64,000 bases of DNA. It comes from Taenia hydatigena. Taxonomy: Eukaryota; Platyhelminthes; Cestoda; Cyclophyllidea; Taeniidae. Where the stretch lies: positions 6,062,270-6,126,269 of the forward strand of contig JADWOT020000001.1 of NCBI GenBank assembly GCA_036345935.2, given 5' to 3'. The notes under the pieces were generated by a model, which was given only the letters and a program-made list of their open reading frames with translations, did no database searches and was not told the origin of the DNA. The first letter of the stretch is position 1. Each line of letters opens with the position of its first letter. Both the position numbers and the translations under genes were made by a program. Positions 38,740 to 50,960 of this stretch are shown here, one piece after another.

Positions 38740-39240
38740 CATTGCCAAGCATTTGTAGCTCCCGACCGTCCTCCTTCGGCTTAGATCTAAGAAATAAATG
38801 GAGACGTATGGTAACCAATGAGCAGTGAGAGTTGCAAGAATACAAACGTTTGAGAGCACTGTATCAAAGATTTCGGCTGTCGCTTCATAAAATGCACCTC
38901 CTCTTCCTACTCGAATTGTCTTCAGTTCCTTGCACATCTCAATGCTGCTCGACTATATTGGCGGTGGTAAATGCAATTACTCTTGGAACTGCTGAGTGTT
39001 TGCTAAGAATTACTGATCCCACTGACGAACTCTGAAGCCGTAATCTATGTTATTCCGACGCCTGACCCGACGTCATTGTAAAGCTTAACAGCTGTACGTA
39101 ATTCCGCGACGAGGATAATACGTGCCACGTGCTGGAGGCATGACATTCATAGGCAGGGAGCGTCCCCTATTACATTCATAGTTGTCCAGCTGCTGTTTCG
39201 ACTCCCCTCTGGCCATGCCATGCTTCGCTCTTAATCTCAA
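38740..39240 (+). repeat. Duplicated segment, inverted copy at 50,500-50,960
   Basis: The reverse complement matches 50,500-50,960 in order. Shared runs include CCTCGTCGCGGAATTACG, GACGTCGGGTCAGG, TTCTTAGCAAACA and GTTTGTATTCTTGCAA. Short peptides such as MPPA...PRRGIT are kept in one minus-strand frame here and one plus-strand frame there, with stops in both. A retroelement gag remnant is conceivable but not demonstrated. Confidence 0.75.
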
Positions 39241-39587
39241 TGCATACATTTGTGCATAAAATTGTTGCACTGTTACCTTGTCTTTAGTTTCACTGCGCAC
39301 ACACATGGCTGACAAATGCCTCATTTCTATGACCCATGTTTCCTCTTGAAGCAATCACATATACTTGGAGAGTTACTTCGCATTTTAAGCAATCAGTAGA
39401 AATAGTTTTTAACAGGTATTCGTACACAAAACTTGTGCACATGATTGTCGGTCTGGTCAGGGTTATATAGACACGGTATATCGAGTTACCCACCTTGGTG
39501 TCTATTCAAACGCTGCGATCGCGTTGGTTTATGCATGTTAATCCATATTTCGGCAACCTTATTGTTGTCGCATCGATGTGTCTGTTA

Positions 39588-39767
39588 CATTTTTACATAA
39601 AAGTACATCCGATCACGCACATTGCCATATTTCATCCTACTGTAGGCGTTTGAGTCCAACATCAGGCAGCCAACTTTGATTGTACATTCCTCCACATCAG
39701 CGGCAACCAAACAAACGATGGATGTCAGATCAGTACACATGGACTCAAAGTACGAAAAATGATCCCA
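39588..39767 (-). pseudogene. 60-codon open frame kept in left arm only
   Basis: On the minus strand a frame runs 60 codons between a TGA and the TAA at 39,585-39,587. It includes SMCTDLTSIVCLVAADVEEC and then KVGCLMLDSNAYSRMKYGN. The right-arm copy has the same frame but stops early, just after the LMLDSNA motif. It looks like a fragment of a coding exon, but I recognise no family. Confidence 0.2.
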
Positions 39768-40939
39768 TCACTGGCTGTTGCGGGATCTCCCCATAAGAAG
39801 CACACATAATGAAGGCGAGGCTTTGGTGACGACAGGAGCATCAGAATGACGAGAAGCGACGCGGAACGACAGGGAGTTGGGCAAGAATGGTTAGGTAGGT
39901 TGTCGTGCCTTTTCAGGGAAGGAGCTTTCACCATACAAACACTTGACTTTAAAAGCGACAATACCGTCAAACGACCCTAGCAATGCTACTCACAAATCCT
40001 TGTTAGGCTGTTCTTCCACAAGTCGTATTATAAAACTCGCCTTTGTTTACTTTAACAATTCTCTCGTAGACTTAGCCTCCCTGCTTCTCAGTTTGTGGCA
40101 GTCACGCCAGTAGACAATGTGCGGTTTGTTGTCAAATTCAGCACAAACGTCTACCAATTGAGTGGATGCTGCATTTTGGTTCGGCATAAGCAATACGTTA
40201 GTTTTGCAAACGACATGGGACATTCATAGTAATAAGGCCACATTTAAAGCAACACCAGCCGCTCCTTTGCGCTCCTTCTATAATTTTACCTTCTCCTGTA
40301 CCCGCCTGAGTGTGCTAACTGCAAGCGAGTACCCTACCCAATCCCGAATTCAGCCCAGCGATTCGCTTCAATTTTATAAGCGGCATTTTTACACCGCCAA
40401 ACTTCAACACATTATCAATCTCTTTAACTCTACAAAGAGCAACTACTTAGAGATGCCAGTTCCTATCCCATTCCTGATGCTCTGGACAGGATACGCCAAA
40501 AGTGCCTCGGCAGTCCACTGCACTTGATACAAGTGTGAATTTGGTAACAGATCAACTTTTGATACGTTCTCAAGTTTTGGTGTAGAGCGTTGTTCTCGGA
40601 AACCCTAGTCTTTAGTCAAATTACCCCATCAAGTTTGATGACACACCATTATCGATACGGACAATGGCATGATGTTAGGCTTGATGGTAAAGAATGTGTG
40701 CACAATTGCTCATTCGGACACAAGTTATTCGCACAGGCGTCTGCTTCATATTCCTAGCAGGCTGAGGGCGAGTCATGAGGAAATAAAAAACAAAGTGAGC
40801 AAAGATGGATAATGGTAAATAATAAACAATAATATTGATGGCAATGATGAATAATAGCTAAATGAGTTACTTTTACTCTACGTTTTCGAAGGTCAAATAT
40901 GCAAAGTTGTGCGTCCCAGTTTTCAAATCCCCATGCTCA

Positions 40940-41965
40940 CTAACCGAGGTTCGTCGTCGACATAATTGGGTTGTACAGAATCTCCAAATTGTTGTACATA
41001 AGCTCATAGTTCTTCCTTGTGGCCTGTTGGTCGAAATCCATCCACCTGAGAGTCATCTCACACGTCGTAAGTATACTTTGCCAAAACTCTGCCAAATCAC
41101 TCTCTTTCACTTCATCGCCATCCATTTTCGATCGTATGCTGCAAACGTAGTTTCTTGAATGGTTCTCATTACCATCCTGCTCCTCTCTTTCTCATCCTCT
41201 AACTTTAATTTTCCTGCATTATTCACCATACTTTGTATCTCCTTCTCCGACAGATAGCCCTTGTCCTTCGTGATGGTGATGCTGTTGCGCCGGTAGGATA
41301 CCTGACAACTCGAATTTGCCCAGCAAGTTGTTGTCTCTCGTCATCGCATGCTCACCCTCGTACACCTGCACCAACACACTTAATTGATTGTCCGAACACG
41401 TGAAGAAGATCTTGGTCTTCTTTGTCAGGATTTTCGTGTTGCTCTCTATCAACGTCTTCATCACACCACCTGCCGTCTCCACACCCAGTGAGAGTAGCGC
41501 CACCTCCAGTATCACCAAATTCTGTACATTCTTCGACTTGTCATCAGCTAGACTGTACGCCAGCAACGCCGCACCGTATGCCACTGCCTCATCCGGACTT
41601 ATGGAATGGTTCAACTGCTTGCCATTGAAGAACTTCTGCAGCAACTGCTACACTTTCGGAATACGCCTCGATCCACCTACCATCAGTGTCTCGCGGACAT
41701 CATCCCTTTCCAACCCTGCATCATTTAATGCTTGTTCCACCGGATCCAGAGGCCTCTGAAGGAGATCTGAGCACAAACGCTAAAAACGGATCGGTGTGAG
41801 AATCGCACTAAAATCAATGCCTTTAAATAAGGCGTCCACATATACGTATGCGTGCTTGGAAGAGCTCAACATCTTCTTTACCACATAAAACGCCTTTCTC
41901 AGAGGGCTAATGGGGTACTTTTTAGTCGCCGAATCGTTGCCCTCGTGCTTTTGCTAAAATATCTC
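40940..41965 (-). pseudogene. HSP70 pseudogene, left copy, badly broken
   Basis: This corresponds to the part of cytosolic HSP70 from late in the ATPase domain to near the C-terminus. The chaperone would normally bind unfolded peptides under ATP control. Visible family features are [32 protein letters not shown] and [15 protein letters not shown]. Damage: in-frame TAG at 41,780-41,782 and 41,648-41,650, and a deletion of about 92 bases after GILPA that shifts the frame. The first roughly 235 residues of the ATPase domain (phosphate-binding loops) are absent. Reading ends at TAG (40,940-40,942) without the EEVD tail. It is the inverted twin of the copy at 42,765-43,883. Confidence 0.9.
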
Positions 41966-42380
41966 CACACAATGATAAGAATAACGTTGAAAAGGCAATG
42001 CCATGCCTATCAGTGATTTTAAAGGCCGTGGTGAGTCTCAACCCACGGTGTCGAGTGGTCATTCGCGCGAACTTTTGACTGGGGCGTAAAAGGCCTAGCC
42101 TTGAATATCTGATCAGTGCACAAAATCTGTCACGGAACGGCTTAAAAGATTAATTAACTCCAGGAACAATGAGCACAGCTCGAAACAGTCACAAATAAAA
42201 AATTTTACTATTGCACATTTTGAGAAAGAGTTTGCATAAGGAAACGCATCAACCACCGCTTGACTCCATAGTATATTCTTGGGACAAACGGTGGTCTATG
42301 TTGGGCAGCTCAAATATCTCAACACCTGTCCAAATTCTATGTCATCACGAAATGGTGAGCTTTAGATTGCGCCCAAAAGA

Positions 42381-42404
42381 CTCGCATGAAAATAAGCCTT
42401 AGTA
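42381..42404. other. Spacer at palindrome axis
   Basis: At most about 24 bases separate the two arms. GTCATCACGAAATGGTGAGC at 42,341 pairs with its near-complement ending at 42,445, and pairing continues inward to about 42,381/42,405. Such a short spacer means the region can in principle extrude as a hairpin or cruciform. Confidence 0.8.
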
Positions 42405-45400
42405 GTCTTTTAAGCGCAATCGAAAGCTCACCATTTCGTGACGACAGAGAATCTGGACAGGTGTTGGGATATCTGAGTTGCCCAACATAGACCAGCGTTT
42501 GTCCCAAGAATGTACTGTGGAGTCAAGCAGTGGCTGATGCGTTTCCTTAAGCAAAATCTTTCTCAAAATGTGCGATAGTAAAATTGTTCTATTTGTAAGT
42601 GTTTCGAGCTGTGCTCATTGTTCCTGGAGTTGATTAATCTTTTAAGCAATTCCGTGACAACATTTTGTGCACTGATCAGATACTCGAGGCAAGGTCTTTT
42701 ACGCCCCAGTCAAAGATTACGCGAATGATCACTCGACACCGTAGGTTAATCTTATCATTGTGTGGAGATATTCAAGCAAAAGCACGAGGGCAAGGATTTG
42801 ACGACCAACAAGAATGCCATCAGCCGTCTAAGAAAGGCGTGTGAGGTGACAAAGAGGACATAGAGCTCTTCCAAGCACGCACACATCGATGTAGACGCCT
42901 CATTTGAAGGAATTAATTTTGGTACGAGTCTCACACGGACCCATTTCCAGCATTTGTGCTTAGATCTCTTTCAGAGGACTCTGAGTCCGGTGGAACATGC
43001 ATTAAATGATGCAGGGTTGGAAAAGGATGATGTCCGCGAGATATTGATTGTAGGCGGATCGACGCGTATTCCGAAGGTGCAACAGTTGTTGCAGAAAATT
43101 TTCAATGGCAAGCAGTTGAACAATTCCATAAATTTGGAAGAGGCAGTGGCATACGGTGCGGCGTTGCTGGCGTTCAATCTGGCTGATGACAAGTCGGAGA
43201 AGGTACAGAATTCGGTATTACTGGAGGTGGCGCCACTCTCACTGGGTGTGGAGGCGGCAGGTGGTGTGATGACGCTGATAGAGCGCAATGCAAAAACCAC
43301 GGCAAAGAAGACCAAGATCTTCTCCACGTGCTCGGACAATCAATTAAGTGTGTTGGTGCAGGTGTACGAGGGTGAGCGTGCGATGACGAGAGACAACAAC
43401 TTGCTGGGCAAATTCGAGTTGTCAGGTATCCTACCAGCACCGCGTAGAGTACCTCAGATCGAGGTGTCCTTCGACATTGACGAAAATGGCATTCTCAATG
43501 TGACGGCGGTGGACAAGTCGTCAGGGCAGCGAAACAGCATCACCATCACGAAGGACATGGGCTTTCTGTCGGGGAAGGAGATACAACAGATGATGAATGA
43601 CGCAGGAAAATTGAGGTTGGGGGATGAGAAAGAGAGGAGAAGGATAGCAGCGAGAGCCATTCTGGAAAACTACGTTTGCAGCACAAGATCGAAAATAAAT
43701 GACGATGAAGTGAAAGAGAATGATTTGGCAGAGTTTCGGCAAAGTATACTTACGAGGTGTGAGACGACTCTCAGGCGGATGGATTTCGACCAACAAGCCG
43801 CAAAGGAGAACTACGAGCTCATGTACAATTATTTGAGAGCTCTGTGCAACCCTATTATGTTGACGAAGAACATCGGTTCATGAGCATGGGGATTTGACAA
43901 CTGGGACGCACAACTTTGCACATTTGACAGTAAAAAACTTAGAGTAACAGTAGCTCATTTAGCTATTATTCATCAATGCCATCAATATTATTGTTTATTA
44001 TTTACCATTATCCATCTTTACTCACCTTGTTTTTCATTTCCTCATGACTCGCCCTCAGCCTGCTAGGAATATGAAGCAGACGCCTGTGCGAATAACTTGT
44101 GTCCGAATGAGCAATTGTGCACACATTCTTTACCATCAAACCTAGCATCATGCTATTGCCCGTATCGACGATGGTAAGTGTGTCATCAAGCTTGATGGGG
44201 TAATTTGACTAAAGACTAGGGCTATTGAGAATAACGCTCTGCACCAAAGCTTGAATACATATCAAAAGTTGATCTGCTACTAAATTCATACTTGCATCAA
44301 TTGCGGTGGACTGCCGATGCATTTTTGGCGTATCCGCTTCGGAACGTCAGGAATGGGGTGGGAACCGGTTTCTCCAAGTATTTGCTCTTTGTAGACTTAA
44401 GGAGATTGATGGTGTGTTAAAGTTTGGCAGTGTAAAAATGCCGCCTATAAAATTAAAGCGAATCACTGGGCTAATTTGGGATTGGGTAGGGTACTGGCAT
44501 GCAGTTAGCACACTCAGGCAGGTACGGGAGAAGGTAAAATTATAGGAGAAGCGCAAAGGAGCGGCTGGTGTTGCTTTAAATGTGACCTTATTACTATGAA
44601 TGTCCCATGTCGTTTGCAAAACTAACGCATTGCTTATGCCGAATCAAACTGTAGCATCCACTCAATTGGTAGATGGCTGTGCTGAAATTGACGACAAACC
44701 TCGCATTGACTACTCGTGTGGCTGCCAAAAACTGAGAAGCAGGGAGGCTAAGTCTACGAGAGAATTGTTAAAGTAAACAAAGGCGAGTTTTATAATACGA
44801 CTTGTGGAAGAACAGCCTAACAAGGATTTGTGAGTAGCATTGTTGGGGTCGTTTGACTGTATTGTTGCTTTTAAAGTCAAGTGTTTGTATGATGAAAGCT
44901 CCTTCACTGAAAAGGCACGACAACCTACCTAACCATTCTTGCCCAACTCCCTGTCGTTCCGCGTCGCTTCTCGTCATTCTGATGCTCCTGTCGTCACCAA
45001 AGCCTCGCCTTCATTATGTGTGCTTCTTATGGGGAGATGCCGCAACAGCCAGTGATGGTATCATTTTTCGTACTTTGAGTCCATGTGTGCTGATCTGACA
45101 TCCATCGTTTGTTTGGTTGCCGCTGATGTGGAGGAATGTGTACTCAAAGTTGGCTGCCTGATGTTAGACTCAAACGCCTAGCACTAGGATGAAATGTGGC
45201 TATGCGCGTAATCGGCTGTAATTCTATGTAAGGATGTAATAGGGATATGGATGGAACAATAATAAGGCAGCCGAAACATTGACTAACATGCATAAACCAA
45301 CGCGATCGCAGCGTTTGAATAGACACCAAGGTGGGTAACTCGATATACCGTGTCTATATAACCCTGACCAGATCGACAATCATGCATACAAGTGTTGTGT

Positions 45401-45570
45401 AAGATCGCCTGTTAAAAACTATTTTGACTGGTTGCTTAAAACGCGAAGTAACTCTCCAAGTATATGTGATTGCTTCAAGAGGAAACATGGGTCATAGAAA
45501 TGTGGCATTTGTCAATCATGTGTGTGCGTAGTTAAACCAAAGGCAAGGTAACCGTGCAAACAACTTCATG
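42405..45570 (-). repeat. Right arm of HSP70 palindrome
   Basis: Inverted partner of 39,260-42,380. A segment of about 57 bases upstream of the HSP70 homology, present in the left arm, is missing here (near 42,740). A segment of about 92 bases inside the HSP70 frame is kept here but lost on the left. Both arms have therefore changed independently since duplication. Confidence 0.92.
42765..43883 (+). pseudogene. N-terminally truncated HSP70, right copy, mostly open
   Basis: Homology starts at EIFKQKHEGKDLTTNKNAIS (about residue 235 of a 640-residue HSP70). After one TAG at 42,861-42,863, where relatives have leucine, it is open for 339 codons to TGA at 43,881. The rest of the ATPase lobe shows EGINFGTSLTR and ILIVGGSTRIPKVQQLL. 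The substrate-binding domain shows [38 protein letters not shown] and VSFDIDENGILNVTAVDKSS. The helical lid ends in CNPIMLTKNIGS with no EEVD. The ATP phosphate-binding loops of the N-terminal lobe are missing, so it cannot be a normal ATPase chaperone. A downstream start (first ATG-like position about 42,954) would give 309 codons. No intron is seen, as in many HSP70 genes. Confidence 0.9.
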
Positions 45571-46090
45571 CATCTTTTATTGGTCCAGTTTATTTCTCTT
45601 ATAGGCTCAGAAATGGCATGCACACGTTGGAAATCACATGATGGCAAATATGTTGTAAGATATTTTCTGTCGCATCTCAGAGGTCTAGAAATGGATGCAC
45701 CCAACCCATGCACGTCCACGCTGTAATCGCTCCGCGTCATCGTGCAGGAAAATTCCTGTTAGTCATCATAGCTGATGAATGGAAGAAGCGCACTTTTACC
45801 GAATGGTTTAAGACCACGGCTGTCATGCAGGGTCTCGTGATGAGAAATATCTCATTGCACACCAAATTGATGGTGATAATTCGTAATTGGTTTTAGTGTT
45901 GTTGCTGATTTCGTCCACAACCGACTATATGCGTATCCCATTGCTTGATGTAAACAACTTGAACTTCTGAACTTCCACATAATTGCTGTCTTTTATTTGA
46001 CAATCGTGATGTGTTTCTGTAACATTGCCAGGGATCCGTTTTCTGTGATGCGTGCGAAAATGAGCCAGCTTAAATGGCGCATAATTCGAT
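45530..46090 (+). repeat. Duplicated segment, inverted copy at 51,860-52,440
   Basis: The reverse complement matches 51,860-52,440. Shared runs include CACCCAACC near 45,700, TCATCATAGCTGATGAATGG near 45,765, and ACATTGCCAGGGATCC near 46,022. The frame reading FLLVIIADEWKKR is open in both copies (45,708-45,896 plus; 52,141-52,326 minus), but I cannot assign it. Confidence 0.8.
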
Positions 46091-46676
46091 TGTTCATGCT
46101 CATGCTGGTGACGATTGTATTCCATAGTGAATGGATTTGGTTGCGAATAGGTATCATGGGCCCAAATGTATTGGCATTGACTTGAAGATGAGCAAGCAAG
46201 ACGTCGATGGTTGAATTTATGCAATGAGGTGCCTGCGCTGTCAAAAAGGGTGGCTGCATTTTAGTGAATGGATGTGGAGCTTGATAGTGTGTTATGTCTC
46301 TGCGCACTGCGGTGACATCAAGGCTTGCGAATCCTTTCGTGCAGCTAAAGAAAATGCGTGTTGATCATACAGAGAGGTGGGATTTCCGGCCTTTCTCACT
46401 ATCCTCTTTTGACCGACTGCCACCTCTCTCGCTTCGGCAACATTGTTAGGGAATAAATAGCAATGAAGAGCACCTGAGGCAATGCAGACTACTTGCATTG
46501 ATGGCACCCATTTTAGAAATGCACAGTGACATGACTGTTTGCATGAGAGAAAAGAAGATTAGCATCCTTTTTGCCACGAATGTACGCCATCTGGGTGCCC
46601 AAAAGCACACCATTATTGCTAAGATAAAGGACGTGATGGGAAGTTCGGCCTGCCTACCTCTTAGTTTGCTCTGATT

Positions 46677-47096
46677 ATGGAGTTCGGATTTAATCAACAG
46701 AAATGCTGGCATCGGGCCAGTTATAAGGCTCGTGCACCGCGGCTGCACCAGCCACCAACGGTAGAACTTCTGGCGGTTATTCGCACACCCATTTGGTTGG
46801 ACGCAGACGCGAAGCAAAATGTCCTCAATGCCGATGGCTTAGTAATTCCTACAACAAGTCACTCAGTAGCGTTTTTATGTTTGACAGCATCACATCCAAC
46901 TTTGACTGCTGATGATGCACTGCAGCATGGCTTACTATTTTGCACAATCATGGAGAGAGTTGGAGGATTCCCACTACTGCATGGCTGCTGTGCGTCAGTG
47001 TGCTGTAGCCTAGAATACTGCCGTTCTATCACCCCAGTTGACTATAAAGTGAATAAAAGCCGCATGACAAATGTGCGATATAATTTGGGATCATAA
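46677..47096 (+). CDS. Unrecognised 139-codon open frame
   Basis: A continuous 139-codon frame starting at ATG (MEFGFNQQKCWHRASYKARA) and ending at TAA. The central part (APRLHQPPTVELLAVIRTPI, then HSVAFLCLTASHPTLTADDA) has a protein-like residue mix. I see no domain, signal peptide, membrane span or splice sites that decide the matter. It lies just outside the duplicated segments, so no second copy is available to test selection. It could be a fragment of a mobile-element protein or chance. Confidence 0.2.
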   Translation: MEFGFNQQKCWHRASYKARAPRLHQPPTVELLAVIRTPIWLDADAKQNVLNADGLVIPTTSHSVAFLCLTASHPTLTADDALQHGLLFCTIMERVGGFPLLHGCCASVCCSLEYCRSITPVDYKVNKSRMTNVRYNLGS

Positions 47097-47689
47097 ACTT
47101 AGGTGGGATTAATTTAGATGAGAGTCAATTTTTTTGGTGGCTGTGTGGTGGGATAACAACGCAGCGATGCGACGTTTAGAGGGCAAGGGCGTTCGCACAA
47201 TGGAGTTAAGAGGCCGGATTTAAAGGCTGTTTCGGGATTTGCACAGCAGTAAACGAGACATTGAGCGTGCGCAAAGCTTGGCCGAGAGGGACTGTAATGT
47301 TATCAGGGTGTTAAACAAAATCGCATCAATCGAAACATCATTTTGATAAATTAATCACGTTAACAAAACAAACATACGTGCCCACTTATAAACACAAATA
47401 TATTTTGGAAATGTCGCGTACAAGGGGAAGGCGGCTGAATTTAGGAAATGGTGGCGACACATCTGCATGATTGCGACCAAATAATATGAACTCTACACTC
47501 GTGACTTTTACTTAGGGGGCGGATAAGATGCAGATGTCCATCCCATTATAGCAGTCCATGTTAAATGGTGTGAGCTTATCACACGAAGAGAATCGTCAAA
47601 TACAGTGATCAGGATGAAAACAGTGCAGAATTCAGTAAAAACACACAGTCTCACTCCAAAATCTGCAAGCACCAGGAGTCAGCGAGCAT

Positions 47690-48290
47690 GATGGAGGAAG
47701 AAGTTGGAAAAGGATAAATGCGCATTAGAGTAACCAAAAGCATAGAACAAAACATAGAACTAAAAAAGAGGTTGAAATTGGAAGAGCAAATTTAAAAATC
47801 AGTTGAAAGATAAAAAAACGGATTGTCAAATGCAAAAGCAATTGAGAAAATAAGACAATGGATAAGAGGGAAAATAAATAGAAATAAACGACAATAATAA
47901 AAACTAAAACAAGGCAAAAATGCATTAAAAGGTTAAAAGTGTTCCAGCAGTAGCGTTGGCAGCAGCATCAAGGACAGAAGGTGTAGGTTGAGGAGAATGT
48001 TGGCGCCTCGTAATTGCAGCAAACAACGTAGCAGCGCAGGGAGCGGCAGAGAGATCGGGAGATACGTAGCAAAGTGGAAATAGAGTGAGACACCTGGAGT
48101 GGTTTGGCAGGTAGGTAAGTAGGTGAATGTGTGTGTGGGAGAGGTAGTTAGAGAATGTAAAGTGATGGGCTGAATGAATAAATGGTGCGGATAGGGGGTG
48201 GAGGCATACATAAGACAGAAGGAAAAGAGAGAGGAGTACGGCGGGAGAGAGCACGGCGCCTGGCAACAGCACTGAGTGATTTCTGTCACT
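47690..48290 (+). repeat. Purine-rich tract
   Basis: About 600 bases with very strong A+G excess on the top strand (AAAACATAGAACTAAAAAAG and the like; later GGGAGAGAGCACGG). It switches sharply to pyrimidine-rich at about 48,290. Such low complexity explains the long pyrimidine-coded open frames on the minus strand (47,925-48,293). Confidence 0.7.
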
Positions 48291-50499
48291 CACTCACCCA
48301 ATTTTCTTATAGTATTTATATTTTTATGCATATTCGCTAATTATTTTTAGCCATACATATGTACTTCTACTTACCTTTTACTTTACCCTCCTACCTGTTT
48401 GCCCTTTTTCCCTTGTCTATGTTATGGAACCGCATTCCCACATCGTTCCCTTTCCCATCCAAAGTGCATTTTTGGCCTGCCATTGTTTATATACTTTGTT
48501 CTACCAATTCTATTGGATCCTCTAAATCTTTTCCTCCTTAAGTCTGGCTTTTTATTGGTTGACCTCAATGTTTGTCCTTACATCTCACCCCTTGTCTTGT
48601 CAAATATCGAATTCTGCATTGCTATTAGTGCCTGTTTTTATTAGCCTTTTGATTAGCATAGATTTTTGTTTCTATTCTTGCAGGTTTTTGCAGTAACTGT
48701 CATCGCTTGTTCCCACACCTTCCTGTCCGAATTCCTTTAACGTAAGTATTGTGGTGATAGACTTTGTCCCTTTATAGTTGATCGGCATTAACACTACGCT
48801 CTCTGTATACCACGACGTCAGTGTTTACATCTCTGATGACCAGCAATTGTCGATAGCCATGTCTTCTCACTTTATCTTGTTCCCTTTTTTACAAATCGGG
48901 TCCTTCAATCTTTTGTTGATCTCTGTGATTAGACAAGGTGTTTGCGAATGCGCTTTTGCTGAGTAGGCACTGTGACACCACACTGATTGACACCAAGGCA
49001 TGCACCACTGCTTGTGGTAATGGATAGAACTCTAGTTTATGTTGTGATGCCGAGGATTTGTAAGGTTCTCTCGCATGATTATGCTCCTTCATCAAACATG
49101 GAAGGACTTTAGTCAGGATTTTTCTGCATTTCAGTTGGATTAAATTGTGTCCAATATAAACAAACGCACAGTTATCAGAGCATCCAGTGGCCACCGAATA
49201 CATCATCTTCTAATTTGACCCATCTTTTAAGGCATCACAACATCCTGTAGGGCACAAAATGCTAATTTAACTGGTTTGCTTCCTTCCATTAATTCACACT
49301 TAGCTTAAGTGTCAACTGTGTCTAATGAAATAGGTGGCAAAGGAAATTACAGTCCAAGGAGGTCCATCCACGACGTTGAATCACGGTTTTTGCAGCAGGC
49401 GATTAAATGATATGGATCCATTCGAAGCACGCTCTCACACCATTCTTCTGAAGCCACCGCTCAGACACCAAACGTGCCAAATTCTTTCGACAGTTGTTTT
49501 GTGTCATTTGCTGAGATCAACTTCAACCATGTGCTTTTAGACTGCCACATGTGGTCCGACGTTCTATTTACTCTCTGCAATCAATTATGAGGCCTTCTAA
49601 TAAAAGGCTATTGTTGTCCTACATTTTGATACTTAATCCGCATATTTGTAATGTGTAAAGTGGGGAAAGAGGATGTGATTGGAGGGTAGTTAAAGCAGCA
49701 GTCCGGCCATTACTAAGCCACCAAAGGTACCGCGCCTTCCCTAGCTGCCATGACCCCACCACGCTATGACCAGGTGTTAGGCGTTGCAATGGCGTAGGAC
49801 TGAGCACGTAAACAACAGTGACTAATGCCTTGAATGTGTCAGTTGAATGAGCTAGCCCTGGTCACTAAAACCCCTACATAAACGCAGTAAAAATTCGCTG
49901 ACATGAGCAACAAAACAGAGGGATGATATCAGATGTAAGCGACCATCAATAGCAATGATGCAAGCACCTCTAAAGTGCTGCGCCTTAGCAAATCTACTAG
50001 TCCATGGATTGTCTTGTAAGACTTAACATTTCGTAATAAGAAGGTGGTAAACCCGTCTTGAGATTGTTGCAATTTAGGACACAACGATAAGTTTAAGCGA
50101 ACCTAGTGAGTTTGTGGTGTTGAATATCAGGGTGCTGCCACAGCTTTTACCTCTTGCCTCATCCTCCTCGAAACATTATCCAAAAGGACAAATATGTTTT
50201 CAAAAGCAGGAATTGACTTTCTGGTAGACCGGAACCAAAGTTCCATGTCACCGTATTATCCCTTACACATCGCTGCTACGATTAACTTCTCATTTATTCT
50301 CCACTTGTGCAGCAACATTGCTACCAATCTCGCGTGACTGATAATGTCACTAGGAGTGGTATGAACTCCCCACCAACCCATTCACCCATTCGCGTTGATC
50401 CATTAGCACTGTAAGCATTAACTGCCAGACGGTTTGATATTACCTACTTCGTCTGTTCCATTTATTGCTTACTTTGTTCGCCAGGAAATGCAGAGATTG

Positions 50500-50960
50500 C
50501 TCTACCATTTGCAGGATGGAGTCGAAACAGCAGCTGGACGATTACAAGCGGAATAGAGGGACATTCTCTGTCCCTAATTGTCATGCCTCCAGCGTGTACC
50601 ACGTCTGACCCTCGTCGCGGAATTACGCACAGCTGCGAGGCGTTACGACGTCGGGTCAGGCGTCCTAATGGCACAAATCGAAGCTCCGCATTAAGTCAGC
50701 GGCATTAGTTGTTCTTAGCAAACATTCAGCATTCTCAAGGATGATTACAATTTCGTTCACCAAAATATTCGAGCATCATTGAGATGTACGAGAATCTGAA
50801 GGCACAATTTGATACAATGCTCTCAAAAGTTTGTATTCTTGCAAGTTCCACTTTGGTGATGAGCTGCAGCTGAGCGTGACCCGCCTTCTGTGGACATGCG
50901 ACTCGACAAGCTTCACAATCGCATACAACTCGACCGCATTTATAAATGCTACATTTTGAC
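50500..50960 (-). repeat. Duplicated segment, inverted copy of 38,740-39,240
   Basis: See 38,740-39,240 for matching runs. This copy is interrupted by different stops, so neither reading frame is preserved along its length. Confidence 0.75.

Larger units (their letters stand above)
39260..42380 (+). repeat. Left arm of HSP70 palindrome
   Basis: The whole arm matches the reverse complement of 42,405-45,570 in order: the HSP70 copy, then the shared open frames near 40.2/44.5 kb, then 39,725-39,970 against 44,853-45,098 (only four amino-acid differences in 81), then the run around 39,490 (CACCTTGGTGTCTATTCAAACGC in the opposite sense near 45,320). The axis is near 42,393. Small insertions and deletions distinguish the arms. 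Confidence 0.92.
46091..50499. other. Stretch between duplicated segments
   Basis: No gene identified apart from the hypothetical frame at 46,677. The stretch includes a purine-rich tract (47,690-48,290) followed by T/C-rich DNA to about 48,730. I checked whether these two halves fold on each other and they do not. Minor open frames such as 48,889-49,206 (minus, 105 codons) are motif-free. Confidence 0.5.

Noticed and set aside
40162..40527. 121-codon frame in the left palindrome arm
   Set aside because: The matching stretch in the right arm (44,347-44,619, minus) changes reading frame part-way, so the protein is not conserved between copies.
47925..48293. 122-codon minus-strand frame, hydrophobic at its start
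   Set aside because: It comes from the purine-rich tract, which leaves few stops on the pyrimidine strand. Two overlapping frames are open at once and the composition is low-complexity.
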